The notes: generated by a model not told the origin, from the sequence alone. A DNA stretch of 48,172 nt from Bacteroidales bacterium (GCA_017471085.1 JAFUWW010000036.1:1-48172), one strand, 5' to 3'. Positions 33,534 through 42,780 are shown, numbered from the stretch's first letter. Numbers and translations are program-made.

Positions 33534-34202
33534 TTAGAAGATGATGCTCTGGTCGTAGAGACGGTAGCCGTTGCGTTTGATGACTTTTACGCCTTCTTCC
33601 TGATCGACCTCGTCGATATAGAGCCAGAGGGTGCGGTAGGTGCCTTCCGGAAGGAGCCCGGCCAGGTGGAAACAGTACAGGTCGGAGGTCAGTTCCAGTT
33701 CTTCCTTATCCAGGAAAGCCGGATTCTCTCCGTTTCCGTCGTGGGTCAGGTACAGTTCCAGGATGCCCTTTTCGGAATCATCGACAAAATGCATGGAAAA
33801 ACGGTGCGGATAGGAGCTGTCCTTCTTTTTGTAATAAGAGAAGAACACATTGAAATAGCCGCCGCTGATGGTCTGGCTCTCGATGGCCACAGGATCTCCG
33901 AGAGGCAGTTCTCCCGCAAGGGGGGACGGTGTAACCAGGTTGCACTCTTTATAGGCATTCAGGTCGATGTCGTACTGGCGGTTGGTGATGTCGAAGGAAA
34001 TCAGGTAGCGGACGTCCTTCTTCCAGGCACCGTCGGTATTGTCTACGGTGACGGTGTAAACGGTACCGTAGTCGTTCTGCAGTTCTGTCTTGCTGACGGC
34101 GGTAACAATATCCTGGATATTCTTGACGTAATACTCGTCCTTGAGTTCGCAGGCCGAAGCGGCCAGCAGGCAGGCCAGCAGGGGGAGGATATACTTTTTC
34201 AT
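33534..34202 (-). CDS. NigD-like lipoprotein
   Basis: 222 aa with a lipobox (Cys18 in LLAASAC). The body is beta-rich, with YLISFDITNRQYDIDLN and a conserved-looking FNVFFSYYKKKDSSYPHRFSMHFVDD block followed by GILELYLTHDGNGE; this arrangement resembles the NigD family of Bacteroidales lipoproteins (low certainty). Function unknown. Its ATG overlaps the fur stop by 4 bp, making it the last gene of the leftward operon. Confidence 0.6.
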   Translation of the reverse strand: MKKYILPLLACLLAASACELKDEYYVKNIQDIVTAVSKTELQNDYGTVYTVTVDNTDGAWKKDVRYLISFDITNRQYDIDLNAYKECNLVTPSPLAGELPLGDPVAIESQTISGGYFNVFFSYYKKKDSSYPHRFSMHFVDDSEKGILELYLTHDGNGENPAFLDKEELELTSDLYCFHLAGLLPEGTYRTLWLYIDEVDQEEGVKVIKRNGYRLYDQSIIF

Positions 34203-34654
34203 AGACTTTTTGATTTTCTGGTGGGTCTGGCAATAAGTTGAATGTCGATGTCTTCCACAGAGAAGCCCTTGAATTTGCGCCTTTTCAGGTGCGAAGTCAC
34301 CAATGCGGACAGTTCATCGTCCACAAGGTCTCTGTAGGTGTGGTTCTCCCTGTCGTACAGGTGGATGTGGCGGGTGGTGTTTACGTCGAAGAACATCTTG
34401 TTGGTGGCCGACATACGCCTTCCGTAAATGCGGAGGTCGGCCAGCTGGGAAAGGATGTTGTAGACGGACGCAACCGTCACTTTGGAGCCCTTCCGCCCCA
34501 GTTCTTCGCAGACCATATCGGCCGAAGCATGGCCCAGGTCCATCATGACTTCGTGCACGGCCAGCCGCTGCCGGGTAGCCTTAAGGTTGTGCCGGCGGAG
34601 ATAGGTCCGGAATTCGTCCAGGGAAGGGACAGTATGAGGTTGCAGCGAAGCCAT
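34199..34654 (-). CDS. Fur-family transcriptional regulator
   Basis: 151 aa. The N-terminal winged helix is recognisable from NLKATRQRLAVHEVMMDLGHASADMVCEEL and VTVASVYNILSQLADL; the C-terminal metal and dimer domain has TRHIHLYDRENHTYRDLVDDEL. The HxH-type regulatory metal ligands are kept, but there are no CxxC pairs, so a structural zinc site is absent. Whether it senses iron, peroxide or another metal cannot be told. Odd context: it lies 4 bp after recN and overlaps a lipoprotein gene. Confidence 0.88.
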   Translation of the reverse strand: MASLQPHTVPSLDEFRTYLRRHNLKATRQRLAVHEVMMDLGHASADMVCEELGRKGSKVTVASVYNILSQLADLRIYGRRMSATNKMFFDVNTTRHIHLYDRENHTYRDLVDDELSALVTSHLKRRKFKGFSVEDIDIQLIARPTRKSKSL

Positions 34655-34658
34655 GGGG

Positions 34659-36308
34659 CTAATTCAACAAGGTTCTGGCATTGGCGATGGCCGCCTCGGT
34701 GATGGTGGAACCGGAGAGCATGCGGGCGATTTCCAGCACGCGTTCCTCCTGGCCCAGCTGGCGGATGGAAGTGATGTCATCGGCCTTGGATACCACGTAA
34801 TGGGCATTTCCCTTGGCGGCCACCTGCGGCAGGTGGGTGATGGCAAAGACCTGCATGTCACGCCCCATCCGGCACACGAGCGACCCCATTTTGTCGGCGG
34901 CGCTGCCGGAGACGCCGGTATCGATTTCATCGAACACCATCGTGGGCATCTTCGTAAAACCGGCCATCAGCGCTTTCAGGCTGAGCATGATCCGGGAAAG
35001 TTCACCGCCGGAGGCCGATCTGGCCACATCCACGGGCGTCCGCGAGGCCGACGAGAAAAGGAACTGCACGGCATCCTTTCCGTGGGGGCCGGCTGCCACG
35101 GGCTCCAGTGCCACCTGGAATACCGCATGGTCCAGTTCCAGTTCCCTCAGGCGGGCCTGGATGGCATCGGCAAAAGAGGCCGATGCTGCCGCGCGCTTCC
35201 CGTGAAGCTCTTCTGCCAACGCCTGGTAAGTCTCTCCGGCTTTGCCGGCCGCTTTCTGCAGTTCTGCTTCCCGGCTGTCCAGGGACGATGCGTCTTCCAG
35301 CAGCAGGGCAAGGCGGTCTCTTTCCGCCATCAGTTCTGCCACGGTGCCCACTCCGTGCTTCTTGAGCAGGGCGTACAGTGCACCCAGACGCTCCTCCACC
35401 CAGGCGAGCCTTTCCGGGGATACGTCCATGCGGGCGTTCGCCGCCGTCACTTCATCGGCCATGTCTTCCAGCTCCAGCCGGGCCGATTCCATCCTTTCTG
35501 CCAGAGGATCCAGCGCAGGAAGGAACTTGCCCGCTTTCCGGATGAGCCTTTCCGCATCCCGGAGGCGCTGGGGCAGGGGGGCTTCCTCTTCGCTGCCGCT
35601 GCCCAGCAGGGCTTCCACGGCGCAGAGGATTTCTTTCAGTTCTTCGGCGTGGGAAAGCTGTTTCTGCTCGGCCTCCAGTTCTTCCAGTTCCCCTTCCCGG
35701 AGACCGGCCTGGTCCAGTTTCTGCCAGAGGGCTTCGTTGTAATCTCTCTCCCGCTCCATGGCGGCGCGCTGCTCCCGAAGCGATTCCAGGGCATGACGGG
35801 CTTCCTGCAGGGCATGCCAGGCATCGGCACATTGTTCCCGGAGTCCGCGGGCTCCTGCATACAGGTCCAGGGCTTCCATCCGGAAGCGTTCGTCCGAGAG
35901 CCGCAGGGTCTGGTGCTGGGAATGGATGTCTACCAGGTGGGTGCTCAGTTCCTGCAGGACACCCACGGAAACGGGCTCGTCGTTGGCGAAGCAGCGGGAA
36001 CGGCCGCTTTTCGACACCACTCTCCTCAGGACCAGCTCCCCGTCTTCCACGGGAAGGTCGTTCTCCTTGAGCAGCGCCAGCAGGGCTGGGGCCCCGCCGG
36101 TATCGAAGGTGGCTTCCACCACGCAGTTCTCCGCGTGCGGGCCGATGGTGCCTGCATCGGCCTTGGCCCCCAGTACAAGGGACAGGGCTCCCAGCAGGAT
36201 GGATTTGCCGGCTCCGGTTTCTCCGGTTATAATGACAAGACCCTCCGGAAATGAAATATCCAAAGAGTCTATCAGAATATAATTGGAGACGTGGAGGCCG
36301 GTCAGCAT
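34659..36308 (-). CDS. recN: DNA repair protein RecN
   Basis: SMC-like ATPase in double-strand-break repair. N-terminal Walker A GETGAGKS at about 29-36, long coiled-coil arms (about 150-390), and the ABC signature SGGELSRIMLSLKAL followed by Walker B MVFDEIDTGVSGSAA near the C-terminus. 549 aa, normal length. The coding strand is Glu/Ala-rich in the arms. 3 bp after rpoZ. Confidence 0.96.
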   Translation of the reverse strand: MLTGLHVSNYILIDSLDISFPEGLVIITGETGAGKSILLGALSLVLGAKADAGTIGPHAENCVVEATFDTGGAPALLALLKENDLPVEDGELVLRRVVSKSGRSRCFANDEPVSVGVLQELSTHLVDIHSQHQTLRLSDERFRMEALDLYAGARGLREQCADAWHALQEARHALESLREQRAAMERERDYNEALWQKLDQAGLREGELEELEAEQKQLSHAEELKEILCAVEALLGSGSEEEAPLPQRLRDAERLIRKAGKFLPALDPLAERMESARLELEDMADEVTAANARMDVSPERLAWVEERLGALYALLKKHGVGTVAELMAERDRLALLLEDASSLDSREAELQKAAGKAGETYQALAEELHGKRAAASASFADAIQARLRELELDHAVFQVALEPVAAGPHGKDAVQFLFSSASRTPVDVARSASGGELSRIMLSLKALMAGFTKMPTMVFDEIDTGVSGSAADKMGSLVCRMGRDMQVFAITHLPQVAAKGNAHYVVSKADDITSIRQLGQEERVLEIARMLSGSTITEAAIANARTLLN

Positions 36309-36311
36309 GCC

Positions 36312-36653
36312 TTATTCGCCTTTGATGTCGATGGGATTCTCGCTCTGAGCCTTGCGGTAGAACAAGTCTCCGTTCTCGAATTCGGAAATGGCCACCAGGC
36401 CCGGTTTGGGCTGGCGCTCATAGTACTTGGAGATTTCGATCTGCTCCTTGTTCTCAAACACTTCTTCCATGGTGTCGCGGTCGTTGCGGAACTCTTCCAG
36501 CTTCTTGGTGAGTTCTTTCTTCTCCGCCATGGCTATCTGGTTGGCCCTCTTGTAAAGGATGACTACGGATTCGTAGATGTTTCCGGTGGGAGCGGCCAGG
36601 TTTTTGATGTCGCGGGTTACCGTGTTAACGGGAATTTTCTTCTTGTTGTCCAT
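36312..36653 (-). CDS. rpoZ: RNA polymerase omega subunit (Rpb6-like)
   Basis: 113 aa. NTVTRDIKNLAAPTGNIYESVVILYKRANQIA is the Rpb6/omega core; the C-terminal part EQIEISKYYERQPKPGLVAISEFENGDLFYR is the extension I recall from Bacteroidetes omega proteins. Stabilises the beta-prime subunit. Lies between bamD and recN. The 63-bp gap on the bamD side has a short CCGCG/CGCGG stem but no clear promoter. Confidence 0.85.
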   Translation of the reverse strand: MDNKKKIPVNTVTRDIKNLAAPTGNIYESVVILYKRANQIAMAEKKELTKKLEEFRNDRDTMEEVFENKEQIEISKYYERQPKPGLVAISEFENGDLFYRKAQSENPIDIKGE

Positions 36654-36716
36654 ATATGATAGTTATCTTGTCTATTTTGAATACACCGCGTTGCGCGGGT
36701 TAGTTTCAAAAATCTT

Positions 36717-37556
36717 TTATTCGGCGGCCGGGGCGGCTGCCTCGTCCGCGGTTCCGGACGTGCCCAGGATGCCCTGCACCCTGCGGTACAGGCCGTCCAG
36801 CTCCTTGCGGTAGTGCGATTCCGGATTCTCCCCGATGAAATTCAGGTAATCATCGACGAAAACCAGATACCGTTCCCGTCTTTTTGCCGGCACGCTCAGG
36901 CGGGCGTACTGATAAGACGCCATGGCCGTATAGTAAAGGACATCTTCGCGGTAAAAATTGTCGGCGTTGTCCTTGAGCACGTTGCGCAGTTTCACGCGGG
37001 CGGCCAGGTAGTCTTCCATCCTGTAGTACAGCCGGCCGGCTTCCAGGTCCTTCCGGTCCAGGCGGTCCTGCAGGTCGTGTTTCATCAGGGCGCAGGCTTC
37101 CAGGTGGGCGGCATCGTCCGGGTGCTCCCGTTCGTATTCCGCGATGGCGGCCATGCAGGCGCGGGTGGGCGTCTGGTCCAGTTCATAGCGGTAGGTGGCG
37201 CGGTACATGCAGTCCAGGCGGTAGAACTGGGCGTCGGACGAGAAGGGGCTGCGCGGGAACGTCTGTATGAACGAGGCGAAGTTGCTCTCGGCCGTGTAGA
37301 AATCCTTGTTGCGGTAATTGGAGAGGCCCCAGTAATACTGGACCGTATCGTCCCTGGCGGTTCCGTTGGTGAGAACGGCCATGGATTCGAACAGTTGGGC
37401 CGCCTTCGAATACTTCTTGTTCTGGAAATACTCCATGGCCGCGGCGTATTTGGCATCTACGTCGGAGGAGGCGAGGAGCGTTTCGTACTGCGTCTGGCAG
37501 GCGCAGACTGCTGCACAAAGAAGGGCAACCGCGGTTGCTGTCTTGAGGAATCTCAT
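36717..37556 (-). CDS. bamD: Outer-membrane assembly lipoprotein BamD
   Basis: 279 aa. The lipobox ends at Cys20 (AAVCAC). TPR-like helix pairs follow (AAMEYFQNKKYSKAAQLFESM, then YYWGLSNYRNKDFYTAESNFASFIQTFP), the pattern of BamD/YfiO, which works with BamA to insert beta-barrels. A short Ala-rich tail ends the protein. It is 3 bp from trxB. Its partner gene bamA is 7 kb away in this window on the other strand. Confidence 0.9.
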   Translation of the reverse strand: MRFLKTATAVALLCAAVCACQTQYETLLASSDVDAKYAAAMEYFQNKKYSKAAQLFESMAVLTNGTARDDTVQYYWGLSNYRNKDFYTAESNFASFIQTFPRSPFSSDAQFYRLDCMYRATYRYELDQTPTRACMAAIAEYEREHPDDAAHLEACALMKHDLQDRLDRKDLEAGRLYYRMEDYLAARVKLRNVLKDNADNFYREDVLYYTAMASYQYARLSVPAKRRERYLVFVDDYLNFIGENPESHYRKELDGLYRRVQGILGTSGTADEAAAPAAE

Positions 37557-37559
37557 GAG

Positions 37560-38489
37560 TTAGCTGTTTTGTTCAATCAGGAATTTTTCGGCATCGCGGG
37601 CGGCCATGCAGCCGGATGCGGCGGCCGTGACGGCCTGGCGGTATCTGGGATCCTGCACATCCCCCGCGGCAAAGACGCCGGGAATGCTGGTGCAGGAAGT
37701 CTTTCCGTCCGTGACGATGTATCCGGCGGGATCCAGCGTGAGCCAGGGCGCGAAAAGGGCCGATGCCGGCTGGTGCCCGATGGCCAGGAAGAATCCGTCC
37801 AGTTCGATGTCGAAGACGGTGCCGTCCTTGCGGAGCAGCCGTGCGCCCGTGACCCCGAAACCGTCGCCCAGCACCTCCTGGGTGTTGCAGTTCCACAGGA
37901 CCTCGATGTTCTCTTTGGCGAGCACCTTCTCCTGCATGATGCGGGAGGCGCGGAAAACGTCACGGCGGACAATCATGTACACTTTCTTGGCCAGGCCGGC
38001 CAGGTAGAGGGCTTCTTCGCAGGCCGTGTCGCCGCCGCCCACCACGGCTACGGTCTTCTTGCGGTAGAAGAACCCGTCGCAGGTGGCGCAGGCCGATACG
38101 CCCGAGCCCTTGTATTTCTCTTCGGAGGGAAGGCCCAGGTAACGGGCCTGGGCGCCGGTGGCGATGATAAGGGTCTCCGCCTCCAGCTCCTTCTCCCCGT
38201 CGATGGTGATCCGGAAGGGACGGCTGCCAAGATCTACGGCTGTGGCGGTTCCCTGGCAGATATCGGCCCCGAAACTGCGGGCCTGTTCACGCATGGAGTC
38301 CATCAGGGTGTTGGCGTCTACGCCGCCCGGGAATCCCGGGAAATTTTCCACGATGGTGGTGGTGGTGAGCTGCCCTCCGGGCTGGATTCCCTCATACAGG
38401 ACAGGGGAGAGGTTGGCGCGGGAGGCATAGATGGCTGCGGTGAAACCGGCGGGGCCGCCGCCCAGGATGAGACACTTGACAGGTTCCAT
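37560..38489 (-). CDS. trxB: Thioredoxin-disulfide reductase
   Basis: NADPH-dependent flavoenzyme that reduces thioredoxin. FAD loop GGGPAGF (about 10-16), redox pair CATC at 134-137, NADPH loop VVGGGDTACEEAL, and the C-terminal FAD block GVFAAGDVQDPRYRQAVTAAASG. 309 aa, normal length. Confidence 0.97.
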   Translation of the reverse strand: MEPVKCLILGGGPAGFTAAIYASRANLSPVLYEGIQPGGQLTTTTIVENFPGFPGGVDANTLMDSMREQARSFGADICQGTATAVDLGSRPFRITIDGEKELEAETLIIATGAQARYLGLPSEEKYKGSGVSACATCDGFFYRKKTVAVVGGGDTACEEALYLAGLAKKVYMIVRRDVFRASRIMQEKVLAKENIEVLWNCNTQEVLGDGFGVTGARLLRKDGTVFDIELDGFFLAIGHQPASALFAPWLTLDPAGYIVTDGKTSCTSIPGVFAAGDVQDPRYRQAVTAAASGCMAARDAEKFLIEQNS

Positions 38490-38494
38490 GGAAA

Positions 38495-40198
38495 TTATTT
38501 TTGGAGCGTAGTGGTATAATCTTTATTGTAGACGATGCGCCTTACGGCGGCATTGTGGTAATTGCCGTTCCTGTCGACGGAGAACTGGAAGTTGGTATGG
38601 AGGCCGATGCTCTGGTTCATGCCCAGCATCCTGGTCCATGAATAACCATACCGGGAGCACATGGTCACGAAGTACTTGGCAGTGTCGTAGCCCTGGAAGA
38701 CGAACTGGGAGGGCTCGGTTTGGAACAAGGCGCGGTAGGCCTTCACGAAGCGGTCTACGGCAGGACTGTCATAATCGACAAAATACGAGGTGCTGATATG
38801 CAGCTGGGCCTGGTGGTAGGCACTGCCCTCGATGGTGTCGAAAGTGCGCACCTTGGACGGCGCATACATGACTATCTCGTAGCCTTTGCCCTGCATGATG
38901 TCAAGGTTGCGGATCACGTCACCCATGAACGCTTCGCTTTCGGAGGCTACTACAACGCGGTTCACCCCATTCTTTGTCATTTTTTCCGGAAGGAGGTTGG
39001 GGATGCCGCGGCCTTCGACGATTGCATAGCTGAGAATCTCGTAGGGGAGTTCTTCCCGGGCCAGGGCGGTGCGGATGGCCACGGAGGCCGTCACGTTGCC
39101 TGCCCCCTTTTCGGTGATGAACAGGATGCGCTCCCCTTCGCGGTAGTCTTCACGGACCCACCGGCCCAGGTCGTCGTACTGGTTCTCCGTGGGAGTGGGG
39201 GCCTGGATGAAGTTCGGGTAGTTGGCGGCAAGGGTGCCGGCTTTCTGGTCCAGCGGGGAAATTACGCTCACGCGGCCGTCCACCCGCTGGAGGATGGCCT
39301 CCAGGTCACGGCTGGCCACCGGGCCCAGCACGAAATCGTCCTTTACCAGGGCGTCGATGGGCGGGAAACCGGCGGTGAAGTCATACACGTTCAGGTTCAC
39401 TTTGAGCCCGCCGGCTTCCAGGTCCTTGACGGCCATCAGCACGCCGGAATAGAAGTCCATGTTCACGTCGCTTACCTTGCCGCCTGCGTTCAGGGGAAGG
39501 ATGAGGGAGAAGTTCACATTGTCTTTGGAACTCCATCTGAGGCGGGTGCTGTCCACCTGGTCCGGGCGGAGGACTTCGTCGAGCGGGGCGGGGTCTTCTC
39601 CGTCATCGTAGCCGTCGGTATCGGCCTGGCCGTTGACGGGACCTTCCTGCGCTTCTTCGGTCACCTCCTGATGGTCCTGGTTTTCATCGCCCTGGGGGGC
39701 GGCTTCCCCCTTCACGGGGATCTTGAGCACCTGGCGGGTCTGCAGTTTCTTGTTTTTGAGCCCGTTCAGATCCATGATTTCCTTGGCGGTGACGCCATAT
39801 TTGCGGGCTATGTCGTCCAGGTCTTCGTACCAGCGGACAGTGTGCTCTATGTACGAGGCGGCCTTCCCGGGCTCCTGAGGGGCTTCCTGCACGGCCGTGG
39901 CGGCATTCTCTTTAAAGGGAATGAGGATGATGGCGTTCTTCTGCAGGCCGGTCTCCCTGAGCGGGGGATTGGCTTCGTAGATTTCCTCTACGCTAACGCC
40001 GTAGGCTTTGGCAATGCTGAAGAGGGTCTGGCGCTCCAATACCACATGGGAAAGGTAGATTTTGCCGTTCAGTTTCACTTTCTCCTTGGATACGGTCACG
40101 GGGGTGGGAGTATAGCCGCCGTTGTTGTCCTGGGCGAACGCGGCAGTGCTGCAGGCGGCCAGGACGGTGGTAAGGACCAGGATGATGAATCTTTTCAT
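38495..40198 (-). CDS. Secreted protein with two LysM repeats and a type-1 binding-protein domain
   Basis: 567 aa from ATG 40198 (MKRFIILVLTTVLAACSTAAFAQ signal peptide). LysM-like repeats are at about 50-95 (HVVLERQTLFSIAKAYGVSVEEIYEANP) and 118-165 (HTVRWYEDLDDIARKYGVTAKEIMDLNG). They are followed by an acidic linker (about 170-215) and a domain resembling periplasmic type-1 binding proteins (NFSLILPLNAGG, DFVLGPVASRDLEAI, FQGYDTAKYFV). It would bind peptidoglycan. Similar folds regulate PBPs (LpoA) or bind ligands; which applies here is not known. Confidence 0.8.
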   Translation of the reverse strand: MKRFIILVLTTVLAACSTAAFAQDNNGGYTPTPVTVSKEKVKLNGKIYLSHVVLERQTLFSIAKAYGVSVEEIYEANPPLRETGLQKNAIILIPFKENAATAVQEAPQEPGKAASYIEHTVRWYEDLDDIARKYGVTAKEIMDLNGLKNKKLQTRQVLKIPVKGEAAPQGDENQDHQEVTEEAQEGPVNGQADTDGYDDGEDPAPLDEVLRPDQVDSTRLRWSSKDNVNFSLILPLNAGGKVSDVNMDFYSGVLMAVKDLEAGGLKVNLNVYDFTAGFPPIDALVKDDFVLGPVASRDLEAILQRVDGRVSVISPLDQKAGTLAANYPNFIQAPTPTENQYDDLGRWVREDYREGERILFITEKGAGNVTASVAIRTALAREELPYEILSYAIVEGRGIPNLLPEKMTKNGVNRVVVASESEAFMGDVIRNLDIMQGKGYEIVMYAPSKVRTFDTIEGSAYHQAQLHISTSYFVDYDSPAVDRFVKAYRALFQTEPSQFVFQGYDTAKYFVTMCSRYGYSWTRMLGMNQSIGLHTNFQFSVDRNGNYHNAAVRRIVYNKDYTTTLQK

Positions 40199-40208
40199 TG
40201 CTTCTATA

Positions 40209-41327
40209 TTATAAGGTAGCGGCAAAGCCGGTGAGGGAGCGGCAGAACTGGTCCCAGCTCAGACGCTGCTTCTCTTGCAGGATGGCTTCCTTGCAGCTGC
40301 GGCCGATGGAGGGATCTGCAAAATAGCGCAGGATTTCCCCGCGGATGACCTGCGGCTCCGGAGAGGATGCGACAATTCCCGTGCCACTGTCGCCGATGGT
40401 GCCCTTGAGTCCGCCTACGTCCGTCACCACCATGGGCACGTCGAAGTGATAGGCGATGGAGCTGATGCCGCTCTGGGTGGCGCTCCGGTAAGGGAGGACG
40501 GCGAGGTCGGCCGCGGAGAAGAATTTCTTCACCTGCGAGTCGCGGATGTAGTCCGGGAAAACGTGGACGCGGTCTTTTCCGGGGAGGGTGTCGATGATGG
40601 ACTGGTACTTGTCGAAGGAGCCGTAGGGCTCTCCGGCGATGACCAGCTGATAGTCTTCCGGAAGGGTTCGGAACGCCTCCAGGAGGATGTCCAGGCCCTT
40701 GTATTCGCGGATGAGTCCGAAGAAAAGGAGGGTTTTGAGGCCCGGACGGAGTCCGAGGGCCTTTTCCGCTTCTTCCCGGGGCATTTTTTCCCCGAAATGG
40801 GAGTAGAGCGGATGGGGGAGGACGATGTGCGGAGCACCGGGCTGCAGTTGCAGGAGGTCCGCCTCCACGCTGGCGGACATGGCCACGAAACCGCTGCACC
40901 CTTTCAGGAAATAGCGGGTGAGGGGCTTGTCGAACCAGTGGGCTTCGTGCGGGATGACATTGTCCAGGATGGCGATGCTCCTGCACCCGGCATGACGGGC
41001 CACATAGCCCAGCGACGGGGCGAACCACGACATCCAGTACTTCATGACCAGCAGGTCCGCTCCCCATTCCCGGATGGCGCGGGCGGTTTTGATGTAGGTG
41101 AGGGGGTTTACCGTGTCCAGGATGGCTTCCGCCTGCACGGGGACGGCCTCGTCGTCCGGGGTGACGTACTGGGTCTTGCCGGGGAAGAGGAAGTCCGGAT
41201 ATTGCCGGGAGAAGCTGTAGGCCCTGGTATCAAAAGCGCATTTTCCCAGTCCTTCCAGCAAGCTGGCGTTGAACTGGGAAATGCCGCCCCTGAGGGGGTA
41301 AAAACTGGACAGAAGGGCTACCTTCAC
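40209..41327 (-). CDS. Group 1 (GT4-type) glycosyltransferase
   Basis: 372 aa. GT-B fold: the N-terminal SSFYPLRGGISQFNASLLEGL glycine loop, and the C-terminal donor site with FFGLIREYKGLDILLEAFRTL and SGISSIAYHFDVPMVVTDVGGL (the E-x7-E region is replaced by S/Y-containing residues). Acceptor and sugar unknown. It lies 10 bp upstream of the LysM-protein gene and 2 bp after the lipidated Skp gene, suggesting an envelope glycan role. Confidence 0.88.
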   Translation of the reverse strand: MKVALLSSFYPLRGGISQFNASLLEGLGKCAFDTRAYSFSRQYPDFLFPGKTQYVTPDDEAVPVQAEAILDTVNPLTYIKTARAIREWGADLLVMKYWMSWFAPSLGYVARHAGCRSIAILDNVIPHEAHWFDKPLTRYFLKGCSGFVAMSASVEADLLQLQPGAPHIVLPHPLYSHFGEKMPREEAEKALGLRPGLKTLLFFGLIREYKGLDILLEAFRTLPEDYQLVIAGEPYGSFDKYQSIIDTLPGKDRVHVFPDYIRDSQVKKFFSAADLAVLPYRSATQSGISSIAYHFDVPMVVTDVGGLKGTIGDSGTGIVASSPEPQVIRGEILRYFADPSIGRSCKEAILQEKQRLSWDQFCRSLTGFAATL

Positions 41328-41329
41328 GT

Positions 41330-41935
41330 TTACTTGGTCTCTTTGCTCTTGATGTAGGCGGCGTTGAGGCCGGACAGGATTTCATCGGTAATGTCCAGAC
41401 GGGGGTCGCCGGTGACCACGGGAGCGGAAATGACGCTGCCGGAGGTGGCCAGGATCATGGCGTACTGATGAGTCTGGTTATATTCCTTGACGAAGTTGGA
41501 GATGGCGTCGGCGATCTGGTTCATCATCACCTGCTGCTCTTCGGCCATTTCCTGCTGCTTGTTCACCACATACTGCTGGTACTGCTGCTGCTGTTCCTGG
41601 AGTTTCTGGTACTGGACCTGGGCGACGGAATTGGTGAGGAGGCCCTTGTCGGCCTTGTTCTGGAAGTCGGCCACGTCTTTTTCCAGCTTCTTGCCGCGGC
41701 GGTCGATCTCGGCCTGGATGCCGGAGGCCTTGGTCTCGAAGACGGAGTTGAGGTCGTTGGCCATATCATAGCCGTTCATCACTTTGTCCATGTCGAAGAA
41801 GACGATGCTGCCGGCCACTGCGGTGCTGTCGGAGCCGGCGGCGGGAGTTGCAGGCGTTTTGGCCGGATTCTGGTTGCAGGAAGCAACGAGGGCGATCAGT
41901 GCGGCTGCGCCGCAGATAAGGATACTCTTTTTCAT
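41330..41935 (-). CDS. OmpH/Skp-family lipoprotein
   Basis: 201 aa with a lipobox (Cys20 in ALVASC), so anchored rather than free in the periplasm. After a Pro/Ala-rich spacer comes the Skp pattern: IVFFDMDKVMNGYDMANDL, a long Gln/Lys-rich coiled coil (about 80-145), and a C-terminal LDITDEILSGLNAAY. Skp proteins hold unfolded outer-membrane proteins. A second, soluble member is at 46987-47547. Confidence 0.85.
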   Translation of the reverse strand: MKKSILICGAAALIALVASCNQNPAKTPATPAAGSDSTAVAGSIVFFDMDKVMNGYDMANDLNSVFETKASGIQAEIDRRGKKLEKDVADFQNKADKGLLTNSVAQVQYQKLQEQQQQYQQYVVNKQQEMAEEQQVMMNQIADAISNFVKEYNQTHQYAMILATSGSVISAPVVTGDPRLDITDEILSGLNAAYIKSKETK

Positions 41936-41974
41936 TCTATTGTTGTTTGTTATATTCTATTGAAGATAGCCTGC

Positions 41975-41982
41975 AAATTTAA
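41975..41982 (-). promoter_or_regulatory. -7 element upstream of the lipidated Skp gene
   Basis: TAAATTTG on the minus strand, immediately after the pdxJ stop and 39 bp before the ATG; it may start the transcript that runs through trxB, bamD, recN and fur. Confidence 0.5.
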
Positions 41983-42702
41983 CTATTTTTTTCGGATTTC
42001 CCCAAGATAGGCCTGAATTGTTTGTTCCAGCCCCATGTAGATGGCATCGGAGATGATGGCGTGGCCGATGGAAACTTCGTCCGTCCACGGGATTGTCTGC
42101 ACGAAATAGGCCAGGTTTTCCAGGGAGAGGTCGTGCCCGGCGTTGAGGCCGAGTCCCAGCGAACGGACGGCCCGGGCGGTTTCCAAATAGCGGGCGATCG
42201 CGATTTCCCTGTCCAGCGGATATTCCGCGGCATAATCGGCCGTGTAGAGTTCCACCCTGTCTGCACCGCAGGCAGCGGCACCTTCCGCCATGTCCGGATC
42301 CGGGTCGATGAAGATGGACGTCCGGATGCCCTTGTCCTTGAACTTCCTGCAGACTTCCGTGAGGAACGCTTTGTTCTTCAAGGTGTTCCAGCCGGCGTTG
42401 GAGGTGATGGCATCGTGGGCGTCCGGCACCAGGGTCACCTGGTCCGGCACCACTTCCAGCACCAGGTCCACGAACGAGGGGATGGGGTTCCCTTCTATAT
42501 TGAATTCGGTGGTGATCAGGGGGCGGAGTTCGCGGACATCGGCATAGCGGATATGGCGTTCGTCCGGGCGGGGATGCACGGTAATGCCCTGTGCTCCGAA
42601 TTTTTCACAGTTGACGGCGGCTTTGGCCACGTCCGGCACATTGCCGCCCCGCGCATTGCGCAGGGTGGCAATTTTATTGATGTTGACACTAAGTTTTGTC
42701 AT
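41983..42702 (-). CDS. pdxJ: Pyridoxine 5'-phosphate synthase
   Basis: Condenses 1-deoxyxylulose 5-phosphate with aminoacetone phosphate in vitamin B6 synthesis. LSVNINKIATLRNARGG, GITVHPRPDERHI and the LGLGLNAGHDLSLEN block are PdxJ signatures. 239 aa from the ATG at 42702; a GTG at 42711 is possible but not needed. Divergent from nadK, with promoter elements for both in the 78-bp gap. Confidence 0.95.
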   Translation of the reverse strand: MTKLSVNINKIATLRNARGGNVPDVAKAAVNCEKFGAQGITVHPRPDERHIRYADVRELRPLITTEFNIEGNPIPSFVDLVLEVVPDQVTLVPDAHDAITSNAGWNTLKNKAFLTEVCRKFKDKGIRTSIFIDPDPDMAEGAAACGADRVELYTADYAAEYPLDREIAIARYLETARAVRSLGLGLNAGHDLSLENLAYFVQTIPWTDEVSIGHAIISDAIYMGLEQTIQAYLGEIRKK

Positions 42703-42721
42703 ATCTTTCACTGAATTGGCA

Positions 42722-42729
42722 CAAAAATA
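42722..42729 (-). promoter_or_regulatory. -7 element of the pdxJ promoter
   Basis: TATTTTTG on the minus strand, 20 bp before the pdxJ ATG. Confidence 0.5.
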
Positions 42730-42751
42730 ATGAAATTTATAAGAAATGTGT

Positions 42752-42759
42752 TAATTTTG
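42752..42759 (+). promoter_or_regulatory. -7 element of the nadK-uppS promoter
   Basis: TAATTTTG on the plus strand, 22 bp before the nadK ATG; no clear -33 box. Confidence 0.5.
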
Positions 42760-42780
42760 GCGGTTAAATTGATTCGTGCG

